DNA of 64,000 nt from positions 204,774,562 to 204,838,561 of the forward strand of contig NC_057801.1 of NCBI RefSeq assembly GCF_018294505.1. The letters run 5' to 3'. The notes beneath the pieces are model-generated. The model was not told the DNA's origin. It did no database searches and was given only the letters and a program-made list of their open reading frames with translations. Positions 46,817 to 59,455 of this stretch are shown here, piece by piece (the stretch's first letter is position 1; every line of letters starts with the position of its first letter). This DNA comes from Triticum aestivum (lineage: Eukaryota > Streptophyta > Magnoliopsida > Poales > Poaceae). Both the position numbers and the translations under genes were made by a program.

Positions 46817-49043
46817 ATTCTGAACAGCATCATAATGATTATGAGCTTGCGTGCATGAAAAGAATAAAGCAAAACAATGCCATTGGTGCCAAATTGGGCA
46901 TTAAGGGACTGAAATCAAGTCTGAATGCAATGCAATGCAAACGCTCTCCACCTACAGATTCATGCTCAGAATATGATCCTAATAGTGATTCTGAGCTAGA
47001 GGGAGACCCAAGTCAATGTAGCTCCCTAGTGGAGGAGTCAGAGGCAGATGCGCTATCTTATTCACCCATCAAGGTGCTTGCTCTAACTTTCCAAGGTTAT
47101 ATTGGTCGCACATATCTTGCAACTGATGTTTTGCATTGCTTCTACTTTGTTGCACTGTCATTAGCTTAGTTTACACATCGTGTATGTGAATATGACATGC
47201 CTATCCATTTTCAGTACATATTTCATCTGTCATCATACCATATTTATCCATTCAAATGATGTTCTTGTGTATCAGACGTTCGAAAGGAAGAGGGCGATTG
47301 CTGATCGTGGAGGAGCACGAGCAAAGTATTTGGAAAAGGTAGTGACACTTGATAAATCAAATAGCCCATTAGGTGTAGTCGTAATATCACTTGACCCAAA
47401 AAACACGGCCCCAACTCTAGCAGACTCTAGCCCTACTACACTGGTCATTTTTGATGCCCCAATTCAGCAGACCCCAACTGCAGCAAACAGTATGATGATG
47501 CCAGTTGACATAGCACCAGGTCTACAATGCAAAACCCCCATTCCAGCAAAGAGTACACCAAATCCAGTTGCCAAATCACTTTTCGAACTAGAGAGATCCC
47601 CAATTGCATCAAATAGGACCCCTGTTCCATTTCTTCCTAGTTTAGAAGACGAAGCTTATATTGTTGTCAGGAACTTTGTGCACATCTTTCCTTCATGGAA
47701 AGATTATACCGCAGACACAGAACAATTTCCAGTCTTCCTCCACAACTTACGCGTAAGTAATGTACTAATGTTATTCATGGTAATTACTGCATATGTTTCT
47801 GCTGACAAAAGACACAAGATTTCATTATTTTAAGTAGGCGAGGACCAAACTGGATTGTCAAGATGAGCAAGGCTTGGTTGCGCTTGTACTTCCACGGATT
47901 GGTAGTTGATTATGTAGCATCAATCTGCATCTCATCTTCATTATCCTCTATCCCTTCCAGTATTATCATATCTATAATTACTCTCTACAAAATGTAGAGT
48001 ACAGGCAATGCTTATGAAGAAGATTATGTGCTGAAATTCTTGAGTTATCCTTCCCTTCACATGGAGAAGGGCATCATAAAGCCGGTGTTAACTTCTAATG
48101 TAAGTCAATCCTTATAAAGATTTTATCCTCAACTGCTATTTAATTTTCTCATACTCCCTATCGTTAACTGCTGTTTAGTTTGTTGTTTCTATCAAAATGC
48201 ATGTTCGCAACAACTGTAAGTTCCAAGTTTTACTTGTAAAACGAAATTCCTTATTCATACCATGCACATTACTCAATACTCCCTATATGTATGCTTGTTT
48301 TTGTGGATTTATAATCCAGTCTGTGGTGAAGCATCCCACGTTTGCACCTTGTCCTCTCCTGTTTTATCTTACTGATGTGGCTGATGATATGAACAACATG
48401 CCATGCACATTAACAAAAATAGATACAATGATTGTCTTTGCCCTTCATCTATGCTTGTTATGTTGACATGGTAATCCGGTAGTGTGGTGAAGCTCCCCGC
48501 ATTATGAACAATGCCAAATTATGCTATTGATATTTTGAACTTATTCTTTATTTTCTAATTTGAAATTGGATGGAATTGACAGCACAGTTATCATCTTTTT
48601 TTATACATGTGCAAAACCTGTCATCTCTCTGCTTGTTTCAGGGTGCTATGCTTGATGGCATGCACAAGTCTGCTGAAGGCTGTGAGACAAACCCAACATA
48701 TATTGCAGCAAAGAAGGTAAAACATCTTGAAGATAGCGAGACAACCACAAAGTCTTGTCTTGATGCAGTGTTCAAGTTACTTGAGACTAGTAGTCAGACA
48801 AGCTCACAGAATTCGCTGTTTGAATCAACTCGACTTCATCAGTCCCAAGTTCTAGCAGAAAGGCATTCTGCAACTCAACTTTGACTTGAAGTCCTATCTC
48901 TACGAAAGATTGCGGAGAATGCCAATGAGAACCTCATTGCTAAACAGCTACACCTGGAAGCTATGACCGACATGCTAGGCCGGTCTCACAGCCTTGCTCA
49001 GCAGCTTGCGCAGCAGTTCCTGCACAGGGCTAACCTTTCTTGA
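46817..49043 (+). pseudogene. 3' exons of the CACTA accessory gene
   Basis: Five exon-like blocks: 46817-47073 (acceptor CTCAG, donor GTGCTT), 47276-47752 (acceptor ATCAG, donor GTAAGT, 159 codons), 47838 to about 47901, 47998-48099 (donor GTAAGT) and 48642-49043 (acceptor TTTCAG). Content: acidic Ser-rich segment (SEYDPNSDSELEGDP), IADRGGARAKYLEK, a conserved core (EDEAYIVVRNFVHIFPSWKD), then helical Gln-rich C-terminus. Similar proteins are annotated with En/Spm CACTA elements in grasses from memory. A TGA at 48882-48884 breaks the last exon, and the phase between exons 3 and 4 is unclear. It is not the transposase. Function unknown. Confidence 0.6.
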
Positions 49044-50325
49044 ACTGTCTTGGAAGTGGTCTCGGTTCAGTATTAGTTTTTTACGCTGCAATGGTTCCCA
49101 GTTTTTGTAATCTTCTTCTTCGTTGCGCTTTATGATCACTGGTGGCGAACTTCGATGCCCAGTGGATATAATATACCATAAATCATTTATTGTATAGTGT
49201 AGGTTTATTCTAAGTTACTATGCCGTAACTTCTTGATTGTATAGAGTAGGTTTGTTCTTAATTCCTACTAGTTATTGCCATCATTTGCTATCTAAAAATA
49301 AATCTGATGTAGTCAACCGGGCCGAAACATTCGCATCTGATGGGCCTAGTTTTTAGTGGGACACAATTGGGCCGGCCTGCAACTTTCTTGGGCCCGAATG
49401 GCCATTGGGGCCTTCACACTTTGCGCCAGGCCCACAACTTACTCCGGCCTATATTCGGCCCAACTTTTAGTTGGGCCTTTTGTGGACCCATCGCTTAGTT
49501 TGGCCCATGTAGCTTTGGGCCATTAATAGGTTAAATATTCTACTGGCCTGTTACAGCCTAGAAGAAACCATGGGCCTTTAGCAGGCCAAAATATATGTTG
49601 GGCCTCAATTTTCACTAGTCGTCGACGGGCCTTCAACATGCTGAAATATAGACAAGGCCTTTTTTGGCCCAGTTATATGACGGGTCGTTACCAGGCCGAA
49701 ACATATGTCGGGCCTTAGTTGGCCCACTGCTATCATGGGCCTTTAAGAGGCCAAAAGCTTAGTATAGGCATCGACGGGCCAAATTATACGACAAGCCTTT
49801 AACAGGCCTAAAGTCACGTTGCTACCTTTATCACGGGCTGTTAGTGGGCCGGATGTCGCGTCGGACCATATATGGCCCATGGGCAGCACAGGCCATTCCC
49901 AGGCCAAAAGACACACTGGGCTGAAATGGGCCCATGTCTACATCGGGCCTCTAACAGGCTGAAAGTCACTGGGCCATAATTGGGCCCAAATATTCGGCGA
50001 ACAATTAACGGACCTAATCTGGCTTTGGGCCGTAAATGGGCCATCTTTAAACAGGCCGTTATTGGGCTGGCCCACTAGTACCTGAGTAAGTACTACGGGC
50101 CTTCGACTGGGCTGGCCTTTCTAACCTATATGGGCCTCTCTTGAGCCCTGTCACGTGTCGACGTATCATAGGCATGTCTCCTCCAATGGACGAATGACAT
50201 CTAGCCCACCGAGGAGCAGACACGTGTTTCCTCTAGCCAATGATGATTTTACATGTGGAAAACGCCCATTGGTCCGGGCTGTTAACTGGTTAGCAAATCC
50301 AAACCGGAACCCGATAGTTTAACCG
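49044..50325. repeat. CACTA 3' region with GGCC-rich subterminal repeats
   Basis: From about 49310 to 50150 short words of the type GGGCC(T)T...AGGCC and TGGCCC recur dozens of times in both orientations at intervals of roughly 15-40 bases. Subterminal repeats of this kind are where CACTA transposases bind. 50150-50325 continues as terminal-region sequence, which resumes at 51895. Confidence 0.65.
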
Positions 50326-51894
50326 TGACCCGTCGATACGTCTCCAACGTATCTATAATTTTTTATTGTTCCATGCTATTATATTACCTCTTTTGGATGT
50401 TTATGGGCTTTATTTTACATATTTATATCATTTTTGGGACTAACCTACTAACCGGAGGCCCAGCCCGTATTGCTGTTTTTTTGCCTATTTAAGTATTTCA
50501 AAGAAAAGGAATATCAAACAGAGTCCAAACGGAATGAAACCTTGGGGAGCGTGATTTTTGGAACAAGCGTGATCCGGAGAGCTTGGAGTGCAAGTCAAGA
50601 AGCTTCCGAGGGCCCCACGAGATAGGCCCCCCCTGTAGGGCACGCCCCCTGTCTCGTGGGCCCCTCGGGCGGCCACCGACGTACTTCTTCCTCCTATATA
50701 TACCTATGTACCCCGAAAACATACAGGGGCACCACGAAACACAATTTCCACCGCCGTAACCTTCTGTATCCGCGAGATCCCATCTTGGAGCCTTCGCCGG
50801 CACTCTGCCGGAGGGGGAATCAACCACAGAGGGCCTCTACATTAACATCCTTGCCCCTCCGATGAGTTGTGAGTAGTTTACCACAGACCTACAGGTCCAT
50901 AGTTATTAGCTAGATGGCTTCTTCTCTCTTTTTGGATCTCAATACAATGTTCTCCCCCTCTCTTGTGGAGATCTATTCGATGTAAACTCTTTTTGCGGTG
51001 TGTTTGTCGAGATCCGATGAATTGTGGGTTTATGATCAAGTTTATCTATGAATAATATTTGAATCTTCTCTGAATTCTTTAATGTATGATTGAGTTATCT
51101 TTGCAAGTCTCTTCGAATTATCAGTTTGGTTTGGCCTACTAGATTGGTCTTTCTTGCCATGGGAGAAGTGCTTAGCTTTGGGTTCAATCTTGCGGTGTCC
51201 TTACCCAGTGACAGAAAGGGTTGCAAGGCATGTATTGTACTGTTGCCATCGAGGATAACAAGATGGGGTTTATATCATATTGCATGTGTTTATCCCTCTA
51301 CATCATGTCATCTTGATTAATGTGTGTTCTTATGAACTTAATACTCTAGATGCAGGCAGGAGTCGGTCAATGTGTGGAGTAATAGTAGTAGATGCAGGCA
51401 GGAGTCGGTCTACTTGTTATGGACATGATGCCTATATACATGATCCTGCCTAGATAATCTCATAACTATGCGCTTTTCTATCAATTGCTCGACAGTAATT
51501 TGTTCACCCACCGTAATACTTATGCTATCTTGAGAGAAGCCTCTAGTGAAATCTATGGCCCCCGGGTCTATCTCTTATCATATTTGCTTTCAATCTACCT
51601 TTATTTGCATCTTTACTTTTTGCATCTATATCATAAAATACCAAAAATATATTTATCTTATCATACTATGTTTATTAGATCTCACTTTTGCAAGTGGTCG
51701 TGAAGGGATTGACAACCCCTTTATTGCGTTGGTTGCGAGTTCTCAGTTTGTTTGTGTAGGTGCGTGGGACTTTTGAGGAGCCTCCTACTGGATTGATACC
51801 TTGGTTCTCAAAACTAAGGGAAATACTTACACTACACTTTGCTGCATCACCCTCTCCTCTTCGAGGAAAACCAACGCAAGCTCAAGACGTAGCA
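50326..51894 (+). repeat. Solo LTR of about 1.57 kb inserted in the CACTA 3' region
   Basis: Begins TGACCCGTCGATACGTCTCC and ends GCTCAAGACGTAGCA; TATA region CCTCCTATATATACC near 50690. This is a very common Triticeae LTR; I do not assign the family. The flanks rejoin as one CACTA sequence (..GTTTAACCG / ..CCCGTTACGG). AACCG (50321-50325) and ACCCG (51894-51898) look like a degraded 5-bp target duplication sharing the last base. Confidence 0.75.
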
Positions 51895-52143
51895 CCCGTT
51901 ACGGTGGATGCCACGTGTCGGTCACCCTTGACGAAAGCACTTCTATGACACACGATTTATTGTCATGGAAGTGGACACTTCCATGATGATAATTTTGGTA
52001 ATGTCATGGAACACTTCTACAACAGCACACGTATGACTATCTTGATTCTGTCATAAAATCATCATGGATGTACATGCATGACAAAAAAATGTGACCTACT
52101 ATGACAAACACGTATCATCACGGAAGTCTGTTTTTTTGTAGTG
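51895..52143. mobile_element. 3' terminus of the CACTA element
   Basis: Read inward from 52143: CACTACAAAAAAACAGACTT, then repeated TCATGG/TCATAG-AAGT words (52090, 52010, 51950). The terminal 13 bases equal those of the other CACTA element at 60635. Confidence 0.85.
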
Positions 52144-52324
52144 CTGGTAGCGTCCAGCCGGACCTGCAAATTCATGGCGGAATCGACCATGGCGTACTAG
52201 TCCGCCGTGGCCACGAGCGCAACCACGGTTGCCGGTTCAGAGCGCACGAGCTTGTGCATGAGTAGAGTGCCATCTTGGCACCCATCGATGAAGTACTAGA
52301 TGGCCTGAACCTCATGGACCCCCT
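52144..52324 (-). pseudogene. Fragment of a Gypsy gag gene
   Basis: A minus-strand frame reads FIDGCQDGTLLMHKLVRSE and AMVDSAMNLQVRLDA across two TAG stops. This matches the C-terminal part of a plant retrotransposon gag domain. About 60 codons remain between the CACTA terminus and the Copia LTR, so this sliver is the older host DNA of both insertions. Confidence 0.6.
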
Positions 52325-55300
52325 TGTTGGGAAACGTAGTAGAAAACAAAAAAATCACCCTACAAACACCCAAGAACAATATGAAGATGCATAACGGGTT
52401 GTGATCAATGGTTGTTATCGACTCTGGGAGTGCAGCGGAAGTACATGAGTCGGTGTAGATCGTACTTCAAGTCCCTAGAACATTGATTACGACCTCGGGA
52501 GCCGCCCATGAACGATCCCTCGAACCGAAGACCGAAAGCACGACCTCTCTACTTGGTTGCAAGCGTACGGTCTTCACGATCTGACAGCACTTCGTGGTCT
52601 AGAGCTAATCATCACCAGAGAATTAGAGGGAGAAGATTAGAACCACACGGGGCTTCTAATTATGAGGATTAGAGGTGACTAGTTCTCGCTCTAATTAGTA
52701 AACTAGGACCAACTACAACATGCACTAGATCAACTAGAGGAGGCTCCAAAACTTGTGTTCAAAAAGGGTGGAAATCCTCTAGTATATATAGGTTGGGAAG
52801 GGAGGAGGGGGCGCCACACAAGGGGGAAAAGTCCCCCCCTGTGGCCGGCCAAGGGGAGGGGGAATCCCCCTCCATTTCGGCCTCCCTCTCCCCTTTCCAT
52901 GGGGAGAAGGGGGCGCCACCCCTATTGGGCCTTTATGGCCCAAGTGGTCTTCCACTACTTGGCCTTATTAGGCCTGTTGATATTAAATTAAATATATATT
53001 TGTTCTAAACATTTTCAAAGCATTATATATATAATTTAACATCCCCAGAAACATTTTCCACCTATTTATATTAATCGGTAATACCCGGTATTACCCGATA
53101 TTCACCGAAACCCTTCCCGGTGACCCTGAAACGCTTCTGGAACCTCTTGGAACTATTTCGGATCTTAGTGAAACAATTCCACAAATATATTCTTGTCACT
53201 CCCATCCTACTAAGACTCAAAGGATCATGGTTACCTTAAGCTTGTGAGCCCGTAGGTTTGGTAACCATAGACATGAACGAAACTCCTTCGTTTAATGACC
53301 GGTAGCAGAACCGTGGACATCCATATCGGTCCCTATGATTACATGAATGATATTCAAGTGAACCTTTGGTTATCATGTGATGTTCCCTTTTCTTCGCGAT
53401 ACTTTACTCAACCCAGTGTGCATTGGTATCCTCCAGAGTCGTCATCATGCTCACTATATCATTGCTCATGTTACCGGTTTTGTTCTTCTTTCTCGTTGTT
53501 GTGTTCCGACATCCCCATGACGTAGTCACCTACGGCTGGCTAGACGATGATGTATGTTGTGTGATGCCCCGAGTCCTATGTGCCAGGTGTCTTCCAGTTA
53601 TTCGTCGTCGTTGCCATGTCATTCGCTTGCGTGTTGCTGTTTGACATGTCATCATGTGCATTTCATCTGCATGTTTTTCGAAACTTGCATTCATTCGGGT
53701 CTCCCAATTCTCTCCGTTGTCCGTTCTGAGCCCAACCACACTCGCACGCACCCTCCGCACCTCTCAAAACTCCTTTCGTGAGCGGGAGAAAAACGTTCTC
53801 GGAATGTGCCAAGATTTTTCTAGTGGCCATGGCATATCACCGGTAGGCCGCCTATCAAATTTCATTCCAATTGGAGGTCGTTTGATGCCCCAACGGTTAA
53901 CCGCGTTAACCGCCGGACCCCTTTCTCCTTGCAGCCCAACACCCCCCCACAACAGCCCACTAGCCCATCTAAACCCCCTCCATGATCTTCGCCGTTGGAT
54001 CACGATCGTGTGGGCAAAAACCACACCACAATAGCCATCTCCTAGCTCCCTATGCCTATATAAACAGCCTCCCCTCCTCAAATCACGGGTAAAGCCTAGC
54101 CTTCCCCCTCCACGCCGCCGCCGGACGCATCTGCACCGACAGCCCGGACCAATCCGATGCCGCCATGTCGCCCCTGCCGGCCTCCTCTCTCCTCCCCGCC
54201 ACCGGCCCGCGGAGCCCAGCGCAGGCCCACCCACACCGCCCCACTCGCCAGCGCCAGCGCTGTGCCTCCGGCGCCAACCGCCGCCCGCGTGCCCTGTCAC
54301 CGAGCTCGCCACCGCTGCCCGCTCGCCGGAGTTCCGCCTCCGTCGCCGGTCGCCGCCATGTTGCCGGATTCGGGGAGTGGACAAGATCCACCACTCCCCC
54401 GAACCAAACGCCGCCCCGTCCCAGATCTCCTCGTCCCGTTGACTTTCGTGAGGGTATATATTTCTTCCAAGTCACAGGATTTCAGACATGATGTGTGCAT
54501 CTTTGACCTGTTGTAACTTCGTGCATATTGCTCCGTTTTGCACATATGATATATCAAAATGTTCACCTCTGAGTGCTCTACAAACTACTGTAATTTTCAT
54601 GCATGTAACTTTCCATTTTGATGCCTTAATCATCGTTGCAAGAGTGCTAAGTGTTATAATCTTCTGGAAACTATCATAACTTGCTAATTTGTCTTTTTCA
54701 TAGCAATTGGTGTGTCTATCTTTTGAGCATCATGTCAACATGTTTTTGGAGCATATTCATGCCGTATTTACAGTGGTGAAATCCATATTTTTATATGCCT
54801 TGTGGTGACTAGCACAAGCATGCAAAGTAGGGTACTTGTTGTAGCTGATTTCAGTGACTTGATGATTTCTGCCAAGTATGAATCTACTACATTATATTGA
54901 GATGTTAACTTGATGCTACAAGTGAATCCATGCATAATCTAGAGATGCTCAGTAAGGATATGTCGTAGATCTTCTTATGCTCTATCGACCCGTGCTCTTG
55001 TTTGCAATTATGTCCTGCTGTAGCTTGTCATTACCATATTCTCAATTTGCTAAATAATGTTTCTGTCAGTCTGTTATCAACAAGTTCATTTTCGTGATGT
55101 GAATAGCTAGTGTTCTATGCATCCTATGGCCATGTTCTTGCCATGAGTAGCTGAAAAACATGTATTCTTGATGTTGGTTATATTCGCATGCCATGATATT
55201 CTTTGAGATGAGTTGCACAAGCTTGCAAACATATCTACTTGTCGTTGTTCCTGCCATGTTCAGTTTATTTCACCAAGTCTGTGAATCTGTTATGATTTGC

Positions 55301-58300
55301 AATCTTGTCTTGATGAATGCCATTGATGTAGAGGTTACATGGAGATGCTTAGTAATCATGTTTTTCCATGTATAACCTTTAGTTTGATTCCATGCTTTTG
55401 TTTGCCATGATCTTGCATTATAGCATTATTGTTTCATGCCTCAACATGTCAACATGTTATTTCAGCTCACATATATGCCATGTTTTTCACTAACTTATAA
55501 TCTGTGTTATAAAGTGGCTTGTTGCATTGATCATGTTGGTTGAATCTTGATGCCTATGAACCTTAAACTTGATATTATTTGAAACATGTTACATGTTCTT
55601 CAAGTGCATGTCATGGTTGTGTTAATCTTGTTCTTGTAGCATGTTGTTTTGTTGCTTGCTATATGCCTAGTCGCTCTTTTGGACAACTTGTCCTTTAAAC
55701 TTGTATCATGTGTATGTCTTGAACAGTGGCTCCGATTAGAGTATGCTCTATATGAAACTTGTTTAGTTTTGCATGTATATTCATCATGCCATGTTGCATC
55801 CATGTTGTGGAGTGTTGTGATTGTGTTTTGCTTGCTTTTGCATCAATGTCATGTTTAACTTCTTTTGCTCATATCTTATAGACCGTAGCTCCGAATTAAA
55901 TGAACTTTATATGTAACTTGACTAGAAAGACGTGTAGATCATCATGGTGCATGTTAACTTGCTGTTTAACATTTCTAACTTAATATGTTATCCAGATCTA
56001 AACCAATTTCGAAATTTGCATATGGGGGCTTACCGGAATTGTTGTATGTTCTTTCCAGCCTCATTTAAACTTGTTTGTTTTGTGTTGTTCTTGTATGCAT
56101 CCTCTCTTGCCATGAGTAGCATAATGTAGAATTTTCATGAAACATACTTGGATGAGCATCATGCCTTGTTATGTGTTGTGTGTTTACCGTTTTGTTTGCT
56201 TCTTTCTGATGTTGCTTCCTCTTGATAGCTCCTGTACATTGTGATTGTGAGGATTCGTTCAACTACGTGGGTTCGTCTTCTTCATGGACTCGATCTTCTT
56301 CCTAGCAGGATTTCAGGCAAGATGACCGTCACCTTGGATCTCACTACTATCTTTGCTATGCCAGTTGTCTCGATGCTATCGCTATGTCGTGCTACCTACC
56401 ACTTGTTTATCAAGCCTCCCAATATGCCATGAAATAGCCTCTAACCTTTTCCACCAACCCAACAACCCGTTGTTTGGCTATGTTATAGCTTTGCTCAGCC
56501 CATCTTATAGCGTTGCTAGTTGCAGGTGCAGTGCAGGTTGTTCCATGTTGGGACATGGATATCATGTGATATCACAATACCTCTTATTTAATTAATGGAC
56601 ATATATACTTGGTAAAGGGTGGAACGCTCGGCCTTTTGCCTGGTGTTTTGTTCCACTCTTGCCGCCTTAGTATTCGTCATACCGGTGTTATGTTCCTTGA
56701 TTTTGCATCCCTAACACGGTGACGGTTTATGGGCCCCTGTTGATGGTTCGCTTTGAATAAAACTCTTCCGGAACATTGGTTTTACCATTTGATCAAAATA
56801 ATAACTAAACATGATAATAAATTTGACGTATAGGGAGTTAGCGCTACCTGAGGTTCGTTATTCAACCTAATGCAGGGGGGCAGTGTTTATGGTGTTGGTC
56901 GCAAACAGAGCCACTTGCGGTGCCACCCCCTTCACCCGGGGTATTTGCTTGTCGTACGTAGTGTTCATCCGGTCGTGGCCTGAGACGAGATACGCTCGGC
57001 TACTATGAGGGTGTTGGCACGCCAGGAGGTCTTGCTGGACTTGTTTTACCATTGTCGAAATGTCTTGTGCACCAGGATTCCGAGTCTGATCGGAGGTTCC
57101 CTCGGTGGAGGATTGTCTCCGCGGATCGTGAGCTTGTCATGGGCTAAGTTGGGACACCCGTGCAGGGTTTAAACTTTCGAGAGCCCTACCCACGGTTATG
57201 TGGCAGATGGGAATTTGTTAATATCCGGTTGTAGTGAACTTGAAGTAAACTTAGATAAAATACACCAAGCGCGTGCGTAACCGTGACTATCTCTTTTCGG
57301 GGAGGTTCGAGAGGAGAACACGGTTGGGTTATGTTTGAACGTAAGTAGTTCAGGATCACTTATTGATCATTACTAGTTTGCGACCGTTTGTGTAGTTTCT
57401 CATCTTACTCTTGTACTCATAAGTTAGCCATCGTCCAATGCTTAGCCGCTGCTGCAACCTCACCACTTACCCCTTTCCTACCAATTAAGCTTTGCTAGTC
57501 TTGATACCCATGGTAATTGGACTGTTGAGTCCTCGTGGCTCACAGATTACTACAACAACAGTTGTAGGCACAGGTAATGTGTTGATCATGACGTGAGAGC
57601 GATGTTTACTTGTTCTGGAGCTCTTCTTCATCATCCTCGGTCTTAGGTTTGGTTCCTGGTCGGCAGCCTGGGCTAGCAGGGTGGATGTCGTTTGAGCGTT
57701 TGTTTGTGTTTCATTCATAGCTGGATGTTGTTCTTATGTATGATGTTTGATGTATTCTTGTGGCATCTGTATGCCTTTGTATGTATCCCCAACTATTATG
57801 TAATGGCACGATGTAATGATATCCACCTTGCAAAAGTGTTTCAATATGCGGTTCTATCCTTGCTGGAACCTTCGAGTTCCTTTCGGATAGGGTCGCATAT
57901 TGGGTATGACATGCCGTCACAATGAAAGGGCCCTAGGAATATCCGTCCATCGTCGGAGGAGCAAATCCCACTCTCGAGTTGTCCGGTCACTTGTCAAACT
58001 TTCTGATGAGCCTGAAAGTTGTCGTTATGATCACCTTGTTACATATGACGTTTGAGCAACCCCAAATCCCATCATCCAGTAGGAAGTTACCGAGACACTC
58101 TCATGATCCGAGGAACTAAAACACATGCTAACACTCCGTGTTATAAAGATGGTTTCAGACGATACGATCACATAGTATAACATACAAGTATTGGGTCGAT
58201 TCAATATGATCGTTCTTCTAACGTCATACCCTCAATGTTGTTTCAGGACTATCATTACACTTAACGATATCCTAAGATCCGGAAAACATGATCACCAAAA

Positions 58301-58494
58301 CACTTGAGCCAGTCTTAGAGGCGAGACCGGGAACCTATTGTTTACTGTTTATCATTCCACACATGCATATGACTTTTCCACTGAATCACATATTCCAGGA
58401 TCATAGCAATTATAGCATGGAATATAAACTCTTAACTATAAATAATGGAAATATAATCATACAATATTATTGCCTCTAGGGCATATTTCCAACA
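52325..58494 (-). mobile_element. 3' LTR of a reverse-oriented Copia element (BARE/WIS/Angela-type), split
   Basis: On the minus strand the LTR starts TGTTGGAAATATGCCCTAGA at 58494 and ends CTACGTTTCCCAACA at 52325. It is interrupted by the Sukkula-like LTR (53560-57911). The two parts total about 1.8 kb, the usual size for this group. Outside the 5' side lies the polypurine tract (minus strand GTGGGAGAC), so this is the 3' LTR. Left flank CCCCT. Confidence 0.85.
53560..57911 (+). repeat. Sukkula-like long solo LTR, 4.35 kb
   Basis: Starts TGTGATGCCCCGAG and ends GGGTATGACA, with inverted ends. The 3' end carries GATAGGGTCGCAT...TTGGG, which I recall as the site of a Sukkula-specific marker primer. 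No PBS, internal domain or second LTR, so it is a solo LTR. Flanks TGTTG (53555-53559) and TGCCG (57912-57916) match at three of five bases, the two others being C/T changes. A GC-rich leader (54080-54440) gives misleading ORFs on both strands. TATA-like CCTATATAAACAG near 54055. Confidence 0.8.
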
Positions 58495-58695
58495 GTCTCC
58501 CACTTGCACTAGAGTCAATAATCTAGTTAGCACTTTTAACTTTTACACCAATGTCAATACGGTGTCAGTCCATGCTTTGCTTATGGTATAGACTTCGTCC
58601 TATCAAATCCAACAACTTCAGATCTGCCTATATCATTTGCATTTTTATGCATATATAATGATTTCACAAGAATTCATAATTTATGTAACCAGCTT

Positions 58696-58697
<2 letters not shown>

Positions 58698-58731
<34 letters not shown>
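58698..58731. repeat. (TA)n microsatellite
   Basis: About 17 uninterrupted TA units. Confidence 0.95.
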
Positions 58732-58734
<3 letters not shown>

Positions 58735-59190
58735 TCATGGGTAGAACCTTCGATTCCTTAGACTGAGTTATGGAACCACTATTAAGAATAGTGTTCCAAT
58801 GATACAATCATCTAGAAATCATACCAAGCTCATGAATGAACTTTCAATTCATCACCCTTCATTTGTGCTTCTAAAGCAATAATGTACTTAGCCTTCTATT
58901 ATAGAATTCACCATAGTAACTTTGGACCAATTCCAACTTACTGTACCACCATAAATCAATTTTAATTTGAAATCGAAAAATCACTTGGAGGATAGATGAA
59001 GATTGTATCGATGTACTACATACAATGAGCCTTCATTGATGTAACTCCCTACAGCAATCTCTTCATTGTCTTCGTGTGTGAAAAACATGTCGTTAATCCT
59101 TAACAACATATTTCATTGTCCTATAATCAACAATTTGACCATACTAGTAACTTTTACTTACAACTAACTTGGAGTATTGGAAATATCTGG

Positions 59191-59455
59191 TTGTTTACAT
59201 ACCATGGAATACAAGTGTGGTTGAAATCATATTTCACTCATAAATATTTCAGGATACCGACTCCTTCCATGTGAGATGACAAGAAACTCTTCTTGACATT
59301 TTACATACTAAACTTCTTTAGTGTTGTTTACATACCATGGAATACAAGTGTGGTTGAAATCATATTTCGCTCATCAATATTTCAGGATACCGACTCCTTC
59401 CATGTGAAATGAAAAGAAACTCTTCTTGGCATTTTACATACTAAACTGCTTTAGT
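59191..59455. repeat. Tandem duplication of about 133 bp in the Copia remnant
   Basis: TTGTTTACATACCATGGAAT recurs at 59191 and 59324, and both copies continue through CAGGATACCGACTCCTTCC with few differences. A second small duplication, period 26 (TATAGGTTCATTGTTTGCCT), lies at 60211 and 60237. Confidence 0.9.

Larger units (their letters stand above)
41475..52143 (+). mobile_element. CACTA-type element remnant with accessory gene and 3' terminus
   Basis: The right end is the inverted CACTACAAAAAAACAGAC (52143 leftward), with subterminal inverted-repeat-type sequence, a GGCC-rich subterminal block and a spliced accessory gene in + orientation. The left part may continue as 30641-31568 beyond the hAT-like insertion. 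No transposase (TNP2-like) gene was seen, so it is non-autonomous. Flank after the end is CTG (52144-52146). Confidence 0.65.

Noticed and set aside
54083..54516. Overlapping GC-rich ORFs on both strands (up to 206 codons)
   Set aside because: They fall in the GC-rich leader of a solo LTR and are open on both strands at once; no motif.
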